Below are positions 42,805-52,479 of a stretch of 61,840 nt of DNA, piece by piece. The DNA comes from Lachnospiraceae bacterium (lineage in GTDB: Bacteria > Bacillota > Clostridia > Lachnospirales > Lachnospiraceae), in contig JAFZOS010000004.1 of NCBI GenBank assembly GCA_017550535.1, positions 1 through 61,840 on the forward strand, written 5' to 3'. The translations under genes were made by a program, and so were the position numbers. The number at the start of each line of letters is the position of its first letter. The first letter of the stretch is position 1. The notes beneath the pieces are model-generated. The model made no database searches. It was given only the letters and a program-made list of their open reading frames with translations, and was not told where the DNA came from.

Positions 42805-44559
42805 ATGGATATAAATGAAGTACTTAAGGAACTCGATTCCCTTCCCGGCGGGGAGGATGTCGGTAAGACCGGTGAATTCCTTGATGAAAAGATAAGGCTT
42901 GCACGTGATGAGGGCGACTGTGCCTCCGAGCTTACCCTCCTTAACGAGATGATAGGTTACCTGCGTTATACGGGCAGGTATGATGATGCATACAGGTACG
43001 GTGATGAAGCGCTTAAGCTGTGCGGTGATAAGGTAAGGGACGAACTGTCATATGCGACCACTCTTCTTAATGTTGCAACGGCCGAGCGCGCGGGCGGAAG
43101 ATATGATGATTCGCTTACGCATTACACGATGGCTGAGCGGATATATGACAGGCTCCTTGAAAAGAACGATTATCTTTATGCCGCTTTATATAATAATCTA
43201 AGCCTCCTTTGTCAGGCGCGCGGTGATCATGAAGAGTCGGCGCAAAACCTTGAGAAGGCGCTTGAAATAATAAGCGGGATCGATGAACGCAGGATCGAAC
43301 AGGCCATAACCAGGACCAATCTCGCGCAGGCATATATAAGGCTCGGACGCCTCGACGACGCGATGGGGCAGCTTGTCTCTGCTGATGATATATTTGAAAA
43401 AGAGGGCGGTGATGATTTTCATTATCCGGGATGCTTAAATGCAATGGCCGAACTTTACAGGATAAAAAAGGACAATGAAACCGCTGTCAGATACTACAGG
43501 AAGGCTCTTGACCTTTTAAAGGTCCATGTGGGTGAGGAGAATCCGACTTACCTCGCAGTTAAGGAAAGCCTTAATGAGGCTAAGCAGGCCGTAACGGCAG
43601 AGGGCGGTATGGCGGATGATCCGGACCCGACCGGCATGAAGGGGATGGAGCTTGGACGCCGGTTTTATGAAGAATACGGCCGCAGCATGATACATGAGCG
43701 TTTTCCCGAATATGAGGACAGGATCACGGTAGGCCTTGTGGGCAGGGGGTCTGAATGTTACGGCTTTGACGATGAATTGTCAAGGGATCATGATTACGGT
43801 CCCGATTTCTGCATGTGGCTTGATGATGATGTTTATGATGAGATAGGTGAGGCGCTGCAGAAAGCTTATGAGGAGCTGCCTGGTAAGTTCATGGGACTTA
43901 CGCGGGTGCGCATACTTCCGCCGGACGGCCGGAGGGTGGGAGTACTGAGGACTAAGGAATTCTACTCACGGATACTCGGGATAAGCGAAGAGCTTCTCTT
44001 AAGATATGTAAATGGCGAAGACGATACGGGGATATTTGCGCTCGTAAGGGAGGAAGACTTATCCCAGTGTACAAACGGTGAGATATTCAGGGAAGCATCG
44101 GGTGATTTTATAAGGACAAGGAACAAACTGTCCTATTATCCGGACATTATATGGAAGCGCCGTATTGCGGAGGAACTGCACTACAGCGCACAGATGGGAC
44201 AGTACAATTACATACGCATGTTAAAGCGCGGCGAAAAGGTGGCAAGCGAGATCGCGCTCGCTGGTTACATGGAACATACCATGAAACTGGTATATCTAAT
44301 AAACAGGAAATACGCACCTTATTACAAGTGGCTTCACCGCGGCATGGCGCAGCTTGAGAAGGCAGCGGTCATAATGGATATCTTCAATGCGGTTTACGAT
44401 ATGCCAAAGGGTGATGAAAGGATAAGGATGACCACGGAGATAGTTGCATCGATCATCGTGGAGGAGCTTGAAAAGATCGGAATGGCAGGAGGCGTACCCG
44501 GAAGTGAGAAGTACCTGGATGTGTATTCGCAGGTCCTTAATAACAGCCTTATGGCCTGA
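42805..44559 (+). CDS. TPR protein with DUF4037 nucleotidyltransferase-like domain
   Basis: 584 residues from the ATG at 42805, preceded by AGGAAAGGG. The N-terminal 280 residues contain tetratricopeptide repeats (YDDAYRYGDEALKLCGD; HEESAQNLEKALEIISG; ETAVRYYRKALDLLKVH). The C-terminal 300 residues match DUF4037: GLVGRGSECYGFDDELSRDH has the Gly-rich strand plus acidic residues of a nucleotidyltransferase fold, followed by DYGPDFCMWLDDD. No substrate or target is known for the family. The DUF4125 gene that follows is its usual companion. It begins 17 bp after the last antiporter gene, so it is probably co-transcribed with it. Confidence 0.8.
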   Translation: MDINEVLKELDSLPGGEDVGKTGEFLDEKIRLARDEGDCASELTLLNEMIGYLRYTGRYDDAYRYGDEALKLCGDKVRDELSYATTLLNVATAERAGGRYDDSLTHYTMAERIYDRLLEKNDYLYAALYNNLSLLCQARGDHEESAQNLEKALEIISGIDERRIEQAITRTNLAQAYIRLGRLDDAMGQLVSADDIFEKEGGDDFHYPGCLNAMAELYRIKKDNETAVRYYRKALDLLKVHVGEENPTYLAVKESLNEAKQAVTAEGGMADDPDPTGMKGMELGRRFYEEYGRSMIHERFPEYEDRITVGLVGRGSECYGFDDELSRDHDYGPDFCMWLDDDVYDEIGEALQKAYEELPGKFMGLTRVRILPPDGRRVGVLRTKEFYSRILGISEELLLRYVNGEDDTGIFALVREEDLSQCTNGEIFREASGDFIRTRNKLSYYPDIIWKRRIAEELHYSAQMGQYNYIRMLKRGEKVASEIALAGYMEHTMKLVYLINRKYAPYYKWLHRGMAQLEKAAVIMDIFNAVYDMPKGDERIRMTTEIVASIIVEELEKIGMAGGVPGSEKYLDVYSQVLNNSLMA

Positions 44560-44590
44560 AAAGTGTCTTATACAAAAGGAGGAGCAGAAT

Positions 44591-45277
44591 ATGTCTGAAA
44601 TAAGCTTGAATACTGACATAAGTTCGTGTATCATAAGCAACGTCGGAGGTAAAGGCAATGCGGCAGGTATCAGTGACCGCGAGGCTGTTAACGAACTCAT
44701 TATGCTTGAGTGGCAGGCCTTCGATAAGGTGATAAATGAAGGCGGCCGGGCATCCTGTCAGGATGACTATGCCACTTTTTCGATAATGAGAAGGAGTCAG
44801 TATGATACGTGGACCGATGAGATGCTTGACTCTTTTATAGATGACTTTTACAGCGCCAACGAACGGGGCTGGAACCTGATCACCGAAAAGTATGCACGCA
44901 TGGAACAGAGCACCGCTCCCGAGGAATATGCGAAGTTGAAGGATGAACTTCCGCCCGTGAGTGAGGCAAAGGCAGCGATAGTCGATCAGATAGTTGACAT
45001 ACAGGTCGGATGGATGGAGGAATTTGCATCGCGCTATCCCAAGGCGGCGGCAAGGTCAAGGAGCATCCGCTCCTCCGAAGATACAAAGGATAATACGTCA
45101 TACGAAACGTATTTGAGGGGTGAGCTGCTTACATATTCCGACCGTACTCTCGCACTTTACGGTCAATTTATAGTAAAGCTTGCCGGAAACAGGGAAAATC
45201 TCGCCTTCATGATAATGGAAAATACCGCGAAAGCGTACGGCTATTCAGGTCTTGATGATATGGAAGCCGGGATATAA
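44591..45277 (+). CDS. DUF4125 family protein
   Basis: 228 residues from the ATG at 44591, with AAGGAGGAGC in front; the longer frame runs back into the previous gene. Soluble, acidic and mainly helical. Family features: LIMLEWQAFDKVINEGGRAS, DDYATFSIMRRSQYDTW and the closing MIMENTAKAYGYSGLDDMEA. Known only by its frequent pairing with DUF4037 proteins, as here. No catalytic motif is recognised. Confidence 0.8.
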   Translation: MSEISLNTDISSCIISNVGGKGNAAGISDREAVNELIMLEWQAFDKVINEGGRASCQDDYATFSIMRRSQYDTWTDEMLDSFIDDFYSANERGWNLITEKYARMEQSTAPEEYAKLKDELPPVSEAKAAIVDQIVDIQVGWMEEFASRYPKAAARSRSIRSSEDTKDNTSYETYLRGELLTYSDRTLALYGQFIVKLAGNRENLAFMIMENTAKAYGYSGLDDMEAGI

Positions 45278-45305
45278 GGTCAAGGGGACAGATTAAAGGG
45301 GCCAG

Positions 45306-47465
45306 ATGAGCAAAGAATCAGCGGATAGTACCAAAAAGACAATCGATAAGGAAAAGATCGTCAAAAAGCGCGCAGCAAGGAGTATAGTCGCGCCCAGGAT
45401 TGATGAGGAGAAGTACAATGTCAAGTCATCGTCCAAGGAGACGGTCTTCATTCCGGGAACGCCGAAGCCGGTAAAAGAGAAGCCATCAAAGGTAGTGGCT
45501 TCTCCGGTTAGTATGTCACGAACACCGGTAAAAAAGCGTGAAGCCCGCGTCATTAAGGCTCCAAGCATGATGATGATGAATGAAGATGCCGGACCGGCTT
45601 CTTCTCCGCGGTCGACAGTTGTGACGACCGGAGGAACGGGATGGCCCGACAGGCCGCCGCAGCCGAGGGTAAACCGTCAGCATGACGATGCAAAGCTGTC
45701 AAGGGAACTGACAAGTGCGGTACGAAGTGACAGGATCAAGGCCGAGGTAAGGGAGCAGGTCAAGGCTGAGGTGCGGGAGCGCGCACAGGTCAAGGCTGAA
45801 ACTGTTAAAAAGGCTGAGCCTGAAGTGAAGGCACAGGAAAAAACGGATATTCCAAAGCTAAATGTCCCGCCTGTAAATGCGCCGACTGTAAAAAAGCCGG
45901 ATTTAGGTACACCGCCGGCAGATGCGCCTGTAAATACGACTGTTGTGAGTACTGCCGTGCCGGATAAACCGGTTGAAAATGTCAGCACTCCCGGGAACAA
46001 ACCCCGCAAGCTTGTAAAAACAGTAGTTACGACCACTACGACCACATATGAATCCGTAACCGATGAGGAACTTAAGGAGATCACGGGGGCGGTAAACGGT
46101 GAGCCAAACATAAGCCGCAGTACAACGATAATACAGGAGGAACCGGCTGACAATAAAACTCCCATGCAGGCTCCCGCACCCAAGCCTGTGATCAGGCAGC
46201 CGCAGCCGGCTGCGATACCACAACCGCGTGTTGCACCACAGCCGCAGGTACCGCAGCAGACAGCACCACCGTCGCGGGCAGCACAACCGCAGGTGGCACC
46301 ACCGCGGGTGGCACAGCAGCAGCAGCCGCAGCCGATACAGTCACCACAGCAGGCAGTTCAGCAGCCGCAGCCGGCTACGATACCGGTTCGGCAGGCTCAG
46401 CAGGCCCAGCGTATGCAGCCGCAGCCTGTACCGATACCACAACCGCAGGTTGTACAACCGCGTGTTGCACCGCAGCCGCAGGTACCGCAGCAGCCTATAC
46501 AACCACTACCTCAGGCAGTTCAGCAGCCTGAATCCATTATAGATATGCTTCCTATCCCGACAACAACAGCGCCGGCACCGAATAAGCCGATGACACAGAT
46601 GGACAGGCAGCTTATGGAGATCGAAAAGGCACTGGGTATATCTCAGGATCCCGTGACCGGTCAGCCCGTACAGGCCGCCGTACCACCTGCAGCAGTACCT
46701 GTTCAGGCAAATGTTGCGCCGCTGCAGGGTCAGCAGAGCGGACAGGCCGCTCCCATACAGGGCGGATCGCCCGGCAACACACCGATAATGGATGAGCAGA
46801 CAAAAAAGGCTACCGAATATCTTATGCTCGGCGTCATGGGCCTTGTTTTTATTATAGTTTTGTGTGTACTGATAACTTTGCTGCAGAAGATCAAAAAGCT
46901 GGATCACGATACGGGAGAACCGACATCGGAATTTGCCGCTGAATCTGAAGGGGATGATTCTTACGAAGACGACGGAAGCGGCACGGAATCCTTTGATGTA
47001 GAACAGGCCGGATCCGAAGACGAGATCCCGACAGACGATCTGGAAATGCTTGATGACATCGGCGGAGGGGACAGTATGTCCGATGCTCCGTCAGGTTCCG
47101 TGGATGTTGACAACGATAACTTTACACTGCGTTGTACAAACGTCACTGTCAAGCTTGATACGGAGGGAAATCCGGCGGCGCTCATATTCTTTACATTCAC
47201 GAATAAAACGAGCAAGCAGCTGTCAATGTCCGATGTATTCCCGCCGAGTGTAACGCAGAACGGTGAACCGTGTGAAACATATGCTTCACTTGAAGAGTAT
47301 CCGGATGAGTTTTATAATAAGGATATGCAGATATCCGACGGATCCACGATCGACTGTTGTTATTCCGTATCGCTTAAGGATGCCGTATCGCCGATAAGGC
47401 TTACGATACATGATAATTACGAATCGTTTTCCGACATAGGTACTACGGAAATTGCAATACAATGA
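45306..47465 (+). CDS. Single-pass membrane protein with Pro/Gln-rich cytosolic region and DUF5067-like ectodomain
   Basis: 719 residues. The basic N-terminal 100 residues and a Lys/Glu-rich stretch lead to a Pro/Gln-rich low-complexity region (about 290-415; QPQVAPPRVAQQQQPQP). One membrane helix follows at about 507-530 (LMLGVMGLVFIIVLCVLITL) and then an acidic linker. The C-terminal 120 residues (VTVKLDTEGNPAALIFFTFT ... YSVSLKDAVSPIRLTIHDNY) resemble the Ig-like DUF5067 domain. With no signal peptide and positive residues after the helix, orientation is uncertain; N-in is inferred from the acidic outer linker. Function unknown. Confidence 0.6.
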   Translation: MSKESADSTKKTIDKEKIVKKRAARSIVAPRIDEEKYNVKSSSKETVFIPGTPKPVKEKPSKVVASPVSMSRTPVKKREARVIKAPSMMMMNEDAGPASSPRSTVVTTGGTGWPDRPPQPRVNRQHDDAKLSRELTSAVRSDRIKAEVREQVKAEVRERAQVKAETVKKAEPEVKAQEKTDIPKLNVPPVNAPTVKKPDLGTPPADAPVNTTVVSTAVPDKPVENVSTPGNKPRKLVKTVVTTTTTTYESVTDEELKEITGAVNGEPNISRSTTIIQEEPADNKTPMQAPAPKPVIRQPQPAAIPQPRVAPQPQVPQQTAPPSRAAQPQVAPPRVAQQQQPQPIQSPQQAVQQPQPATIPVRQAQQAQRMQPQPVPIPQPQVVQPRVAPQPQVPQQPIQPLPQAVQQPESIIDMLPIPTTTAPAPNKPMTQMDRQLMEIEKALGISQDPVTGQPVQAAVPPAAVPVQANVAPLQGQQSGQAAPIQGGSPGNTPIMDEQTKKATEYLMLGVMGLVFIIVLCVLITLLQKIKKLDHDTGEPTSEFAAESEGDDSYEDDGSGTESFDVEQAGSEDEIPTDDLEMLDDIGGGDSMSDAPSGSVDVDNDNFTLRCTNVTVKLDTEGNPAALIFFTFTNKTSKQLSMSDVFPPSVTQNGEPCETYASLEEYPDEFYNKDMQISDGSTIDCCYSVSLKDAVSPIRLTIHDNYESFSDIGTTEIAIQ

Positions 47466-47504
47466 TGTTACTGTTAACCAATAATGAGAAAGGGGAGTGT
47501 AAGT

Positions 47505-48590
47505 ATGAGCAGAAGAAGGATGAAAAGGAGGGCAACGCAGATACTTGTGATCGCGGCTTCGGTATTTGTGGTTGTATTAATAGTCGCGGCGGTAGCCATA
47601 GGGCTTAAGTCCATAAAGACACTTAAGTCCATAACTCTTACTCCTACGTTTGCCGAGACCGAACTTGACGTTGATACGGATTATCAGTTCAAGATAAAGG
47701 GTAATCCCGCAAAGGCTAACCTTAAGTCACTGGAATACGTAGTTGATGATGCGACCGCTACCTTTGATAAAGATGCGGATTCCGATAAGGAGATGGCAAT
47801 TCTCCATACAGGCGCGGAAGGATCGATAACGGTATATGTTAAGAAGGGTAAGGTGGTAAGCAACAAGATAACCCTGCAGGTTGTCGATCAGGTAAAGAAA
47901 GCCGAGGAGGAGGCCGAGGCGCAGGCAGCAAAGGAAGCCGAAGCAGCAGCAGCAGCCGAAGCAGCAGCCCAGGTTGAAGAGGAGACAGCAGCGGCGGAGC
48001 CCACACTTGTGATGGTAACCGGTGACAATGTCAGGATGAGGGCTGAGCCGAATACGGACTGCGATATAGTAAAGACATGTAAAAAGGGCGAAACATTTAC
48101 GAAGATCGAAGTTGTGGATGACTGGACCAAGCTTGATTACGAAGGCCGTGAGTGCTATATCAAAACCGAATTCTTAAAGGAAGTGACACAGGAGGAAGCT
48201 GATCAGGCCAAGGCTGATACATCAAATACCGAGGAAGCCAAGAAGGACGAGAAGAAAGCCGAAGAGAAGAAGCCGGAGGAACAGAAGCCGGCTGATCCTG
48301 CAGCGGATGAGGCGGCGAAGAAAGCAGCCGAGGAAGCTGCTAAAAAGGCAGCCGAAGACGAAGCGGCAAAGAAAGCAGCCGAAGATGCGGCAGCAGCTGC
48401 AGCGGCAGCACAGGCAGCGGCTGCAAGCGCGGGAACAGTCACGATCAACTGCTCGGACGGCCCCGCCCAGTTTACTAAGGCCGAGTATGATTATTTTGTG
48501 GCAACATGGAGTTACACCGGCATGGCTGATGAGATGATGGGGCATCATTCCGCTGCCGAACTCCACACATTATATAACAATACACATTAA
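47505..48590 (+). CDS. Membrane-anchored protein with SH3b domain and Ala/Glu/Lys-rich region
   Basis: 361 residues from the ATG at 47505 (GGGGAG spaced 7 nt). Basic N-terminus and one helix ([20 protein letters not shown]), then a small beta domain that resembles Big_2 ([20 protein letters not shown]). At about 172-230 there is an SH3b domain ([33 protein letters not shown]), a module that usually binds peptidoglycan. An Ala/Glu/Lys-rich helical stretch follows ([18 protein letters not shown]), then a short C-terminal domain ([20 protein letters not shown]). Likely an extracytoplasmic, wall-contacting protein. Confidence 0.65.
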   Translation: MSRRRMKRRATQILVIAASVFVVVLIVAAVAIGLKSIKTLKSITLTPTFAETELDVDTDYQFKIKGNPAKANLKSLEYVVDDATATFDKDADSDKEMAILHTGAEGSITVYVKKGKVVSNKITLQVVDQVKKAEEEAEAQAAKEAEAAAAAEAAAQVEEETAAAEPTLVMVTGDNVRMRAEPNTDCDIVKTCKKGETFTKIEVVDDWTKLDYEGRECYIKTEFLKEVTQEEADQAKADTSNTEEAKKDEKKAEEKKPEEQKPADPAADEAAKKAAEEAAKKAAEDEAAKKAAEDAAAAAAAAQAAAASAGTVTINCSDGPAQFTKAEYDYFVATWSYTGMADEMMGHHSAAELHTLYNNTH

Positions 48591-48619
48591 CAGCTTTACT
48601 ATTTGAATGGAGAGGGTTT

Positions 48620-50107
48620 ATGGGAAACGGGAAAACTGAAGGATCAAACGAAGCATACGTAAACAAAAATGCGCTCATACTGTTCACGATACTTACTTCT
48701 ATAATAGGGCTTGCGTATTTGGTTCAGCTTGCCAAAGGCGAACTGGAACCATACAAGGTGGCACTTGTTGAGTTGTTTTCGCTTGGCCCGATGATCGCGT
48801 CATGGGTTGCATACAGGATGAATCCGGATACGGGGATCATAAGGCATATCATGGCGATCGGCTACGGCGTGTTTTATCTTATTGTTTGCCTTATAACGAC
48901 AAACACGATCCTGGTGTTCGTATATGCGATCCCCACGGTAATGCTGGTTTCACTGTACAGCGATTTCAAGCTGTCGATAACATCAAGCATCGGAGTTTCG
49001 GTCATCGCCATCATGCATGCTGTTAAGTTTGCATCTTCAAAAAACTGGGAAGGATCAGCGGTCGCAGACCTTGAGATCGAAGTTCTCATCATGATCCTTG
49101 TTTCGGTTTATTCCATTGTTATCAACAGGGTCATAGGGCAGCTCAATGCATCAAAGGTACGCGTTATCAATGCTTCGAGTGAAAAGACAGCAAAGATGCT
49201 TGAATCCATAATGGAAGTGTCGGGGCTTCTTGCGGAGGATGTCGAAAAGGTTTCGGAAATGATGGGAAGGCTGGCAGAATCAAGCAGCGAGACCTTATAT
49301 GCAATGCAGGAAGTACAGACCGGAACGAATGATTCTGCGGAATCGATCCAGAACCAGCTTGTAAAGACCGAGGAGATCCAGCAGCAGATCGAGTACGTAA
49401 CGAAGACTTCCGAGAGCATAGGTGTCAACGTAAACGATACGGTCGAAGCTATAAATGAAGGCCGCGACAATATCGAAAAGCTCATGGAGCAGTCGTCGAT
49501 ATCGGAACAGGCCGGCAGCGAGGTTGTCGAGGTGGTTGAAAGCCTCAGGGAATCAACCCGGCAGATGGAGACCATCATACAGATCATCAACAATATTGCT
49601 TCGCAGACATCGCTTCTGGCACTCAATGCAAGTATCGAGGCAGCCCGCGCGGGCGAGGCCGGCCGCGGATTTGCCGTAGTTGCGACCGAGATATCAAACC
49701 TTGCGAACCAGACGCAGGATGCGACCGGAAACATAAGCTCGCTGATAGAGGGTATATCAAACGAGATCGGCAAGGTTGTAAATGCCATAAATTCGCTTGT
49801 TGAAAGCAACCACATACAGAACGAATCCGCTCAGGTTACTTCGCAGAGCTTTGACAGGATAGTCGAAAGCGCACGCAGGATAAGCACGGATTCCGGCGAA
49901 CTGTCAAATATCGTTGGCAGGCTTGTGACCGCCAATAATGAGATAGTTGAGAGCATCCAGACGATATCGGCCATAACCGAGGAGGTTTCGGCTCATTCGA
50001 CCACGACATGCAGCGCCACCGAGGATAATCAGCGTACGGTAGGCGATGTACAGGAGCTTGTGAGTGAGATGCTGGGTGCAGCTGAGAAACTTAAGAATTA
50101 TGAGTAA
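48620..50107 (+). CDS. Methyl-accepting chemotaxis protein with six-helix membrane domain
   Basis: 495 residues. The first 175 residues hold six predicted helices and only short loops, with no periplasmic sensor domain and no recognisable HAMP. The rest is the cytoplasmic coiled-coil signalling domain with the conserved hairpin tip [20 protein letters not shown] followed by [16 protein letters not shown]. Such receptors control the CheA kinase. The membrane-embedded input resembles 7TM/MASE-type sensors that respond to membrane or energy state. It is the last gene of the long antiporter run and ends directly before a strong terminator. Confidence 0.9.
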   Translation: MGNGKTEGSNEAYVNKNALILFTILTSIIGLAYLVQLAKGELEPYKVALVELFSLGPMIASWVAYRMNPDTGIIRHIMAIGYGVFYLIVCLITTNTILVFVYAIPTVMLVSLYSDFKLSITSSIGVSVIAIMHAVKFASSKNWEGSAVADLEIEVLIMILVSVYSIVINRVIGQLNASKVRVINASSEKTAKMLESIMEVSGLLAEDVEKVSEMMGRLAESSSETLYAMQEVQTGTNDSAESIQNQLVKTEEIQQQIEYVTKTSESIGVNVNDTVEAINEGRDNIEKLMEQSSISEQAGSEVVEVVESLRESTRQMETIIQIINNIASQTSLLALNASIEAARAGEAGRGFAVVATEISNLANQTQDATGNISSLIEGISNEIGKVVNAINSLVESNHIQNESAQVTSQSFDRIVESARRISTDSGELSNIVGRLVTANNEIVESIQTISAITEEVSAHSTTTCSATEDNQRTVGDVQELVSEMLGAAEKLKNYE

Positions 50108-50149
50108 ATAAATTAACGGGGTGGGACATGTCCCACCCCGATTTATTTA
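50105..50149. terminator. Bidirectional terminator between the chemoreceptor and pyrophosphatase genes
   Basis: A perfect 24-bp palindrome (50117-50140) with core GGGGTGGGACATGTCCCACC is flanked by TAAATAAAT on the left and ATTTATTTA on the right. The A/T flanks provide a T-run on both strands, so it can end both converging transcripts. Confidence 0.9.
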
Positions 50150-52366
50150 GAACAACCTATACGAATAAAACATCGGTGCCAGCGTATTACTTACCGTTGA
50201 CATCATCTTTATAAAGATATCAAGTGCAACTCCGACAACGTCCTTTCTCGTATCACCGACCGTATCACCGGTAACCGCTGCCTTATGAGCAGGGGTACCT
50301 TTTCCGATCACGATGTTCTCACCGTTTTCGTTCACGACAGGTTCGCCGTCCTCGCCAAGTTCATATAGCATTCCGCATTCGATGAATTTCTTGGCATTGT
50401 CGAAGGCGCCGCCCGAATTGCCCATAAAGATCGCACGTCCTATGGCAACGATCGTTGATCCGATAAGCAGTCCCAGGATGAATACGGGACCGAACAGGAA
50501 TCCAAGTACTACGGGAACCGCAAGTGCGAGTGTTGCGGGGATCAGCATATGTCCCAGCGCATCATCCGAAGCTTTCTTGATGATGGATTCGTAATCCGGC
50601 CGCTGTTTTCCTGCCAGGATGTCGGGATTATCGTTAAGCTGCTTGGCACCCGCTTCTGCCAGGTCCTTGGCTGCGGTTATCGTATTATCCGTAAGTATGG
50701 AAGCAAAGTACTCGATAAGTGCACCGCCTATGATCATGCCGCCTATCATCATGACCCAGGTCATGGGATCCGTAAAATCAGGCGACGGGAACGAGCCGAT
50801 AAATGACATGATCAGCGCGACCGTTGCAAACGCTGCCGCACCTATGGCATTGCCTTTGCCGATCGCAGCCGTTGTGTTACCTACTGCATCGAGTTCGTCG
50901 GTTATCACCCTTACTTCGGGATCAAGGTGGCAGGATTCCGCTATACCTCCCGCATTGTCGGCAACAGGACCGAAAGCATCTATCGAAACTGTGGTACCAA
51001 CGAAGCTGAGCATACCGAGTGCCGCGATGGCGATACCGTATGAACCGCAAAGGGAACCAGAGATTATCATTGATATAACTATCACCGAACAGGGTGCGAG
51101 TATCGACCTTGAGCCGATAGCATCACCCTTGGTGACAACGAAGGCTTCGCCCTCGGTAGCCATGTATGCGAGCTGCTTTACATGATTTGACTTAAGGCTT
51201 GTATAGAACTCGGTCAGCTTGCCGACAGCGACCGAACTTATCATTCCGAGTACCGCCGCGATCCATGGTGACAGCCATCCTGCCCTGAATACAGCAGGAA
51301 GAGTCACATTTCCGAAAGCAGCTTTTGCGGCAAACAGTCCCAGAACAGCAACGGCTATCGCAGAAACCAGGGTCGCGTTGTTAAGCTCCTCCTCGGGATC
51401 AACGCCTTCGCGGGAAACCTCGGTCTCCACTCCCTTAATGACCTTTATACGCTTGCGATTCTTAAGTATTATGTAGTTAACGCCGACAACACTTGCCAGC
51501 AGTCCGCCGCCCGCAAGGATGAAGGGATATACGGCAGCAGAATTAAGCAGCGCCGAATTATCCTTAAAAGCCTGTGCGGCTATCAGGACGGATGCGACAG
51601 GAGTTGCAACGAATGATTCTAAAAGATCGGAAACGTTGCCTGCGATATCGTTGACACAGTCGCCGATGAAATCGGCTATGGTATTGGGCATCCTTGAATC
51701 GTCTTCGGGAAGGTTTAATACGTTTTTGCCGACGATATCAGCCGAGATATCCGCAGCTTTTGTATAATTGCCGCCTGCCACGCGGTTGAACATTGCAACC
51801 AGTGAACAGCCGAGCGAATAAGTGGTAAGTCTCATCGTAAGCGGATTCACAACCTTGCCGAAGCCGATGCCCGGTATCAGTCCCAAAAGGCTGTGCCCAG
51901 TATAGTCGAAATTGATCCCGCCTGAGGTGATCCATACGATGCAGGCACCGAAGATACCGAAAGCAGGTACCGCGAACCCGCTGATGCTGCCGCTCATAAG
52001 GGCGATCCTTATGGTCCTGCTCATATGCCTTGTAACCCTTGCGGCATTAGTAGTACGTACATTTCCGTAGGTACCGCCGCTCATACCGATAAGGCAGGCG
52101 CACGAGCTCATCATGGCACCCAGTATAAAGGTAAGCCCCGATACCATCTCCATGAATATCATGTAGATGACCGCTACGATCACAACCGTCGGTACGATGA
52201 TGCGGTATTCCCTTGTAAGGAAGGTTTTGGCACCGTCGCGGATTATCTTGGCGAGGTCCTTCATATCGTCGGTACCCTCGTCGTGATTCTTAAGATCGAT
52301 GAAGTTCCGGGCCAGAGCTCCGAAAGTCAGCATCGCGATAACAATAACCACATAAAAAACACCCAT
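50147..52366 (-). CDS. hppA: Membrane-bound pyrophosphatase, divergent K+-dependent type
   Basis: 739 residues, about 16 helices. Pyrophosphate hydrolysis drives H+ or Na+ pumping. Core motifs are present in altered form. YTKAADISADIVGK (201-214) stands where most enzymes read TKAADVGADLVGK. ADFIGDCVNDIAGN (231-244) stands where IADNVGDNVGDVAG is usual: the three Asp remain but Asn is lost. TGDTVGDTRKDVVG near the C-terminus keeps its Asp and Lys residues. GNTTAAIGKG has the Ala that marks K+-dependent enzymes. AAGGAGG precedes the start, with a TATAAT at 52384-52389 (minus) upstream. Confidence 0.88.
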   Translation of the reverse strand: MGVFYVVIVIAMLTFGALARNFIDLKNHDEGTDDMKDLAKIIRDGAKTFLTREYRIIVPTVVIVAVIYMIFMEMVSGLTFILGAMMSSCACLIGMSGGTYGNVRTTNAARVTRHMSRTIRIALMSGSISGFAVPAFGIFGACIVWITSGGINFDYTGHSLLGLIPGIGFGKVVNPLTMRLTTYSLGCSLVAMFNRVAGGNYTKAADISADIVGKNVLNLPEDDSRMPNTIADFIGDCVNDIAGNVSDLLESFVATPVASVLIAAQAFKDNSALLNSAAVYPFILAGGGLLASVVGVNYIILKNRKRIKVIKGVETEVSREGVDPEEELNNATLVSAIAVAVLGLFAAKAAFGNVTLPAVFRAGWLSPWIAAVLGMISSVAVGKLTEFYTSLKSNHVKQLAYMATEGEAFVVTKGDAIGSRSILAPCSVIVISMIISGSLCGSYGIAIAALGMLSFVGTTVSIDAFGPVADNAGGIAESCHLDPEVRVITDELDAVGNTTAAIGKGNAIGAAAFATVALIMSFIGSFPSPDFTDPMTWVMMIGGMIIGGALIEYFASILTDNTITAAKDLAEAGAKQLNDNPDILAGKQRPDYESIIKKASDDALGHMLIPATLALAVPVVLGFLFGPVFILGLLIGSTIVAIGRAIFMGNSGGAFDNAKKFIECGMLYELGEDGEPVVNENGENIVIGKGTPAHKAAVTGDTVGDTRKDVVGVALDIFIKMMSTVSNTLAPMFYSYRLF

Positions 52367-52430
52367 AAAAATACCTCCTTCGTATTATAAGGTAATCCCC
52401 TTAGAATACTGTCCCTCTTATGATGCACAA

Positions 52431-52446
52431 TCAAGTATATACTTGA
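52431..52446. promoter_or_regulatory. Palindromic operator candidate
   Basis: TCAAGTATATACTTGA is a perfect 16-bp palindrome whose right half overlaps the likely -35 box (TTGAAA, 52443-52448) of the radical SAM gene, in the divergent region with hppA. The position suits a repressor site. Confidence 0.5.
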
Positions 52447-52473
52447 AATGACCTAACTTCAATATGATATAAT
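52443..52473 (+). promoter_or_regulatory. Promoter predicting a leaderless radical SAM mRNA
   Basis: TATAAT at 52468-52473 places the start at about 52480, the A of the ATG. The -35 candidate TTGAAA (52443-52448) has a 19-bp spacer, longer than ideal. No Shine-Dalgarno sequence precedes the ATG. Confidence 0.55.
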
Positions 52474-52479
52474 AAAACC

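Noticed and set aside
45279-45305. GGGGACAGATTAAAGGGG near the start of the Pro/Gln-rich protein gene as a further REP-like copy
   Set aside because: Only one arm-like stretch, without an inverted partner; the resemblance is limited to GGGGAC.
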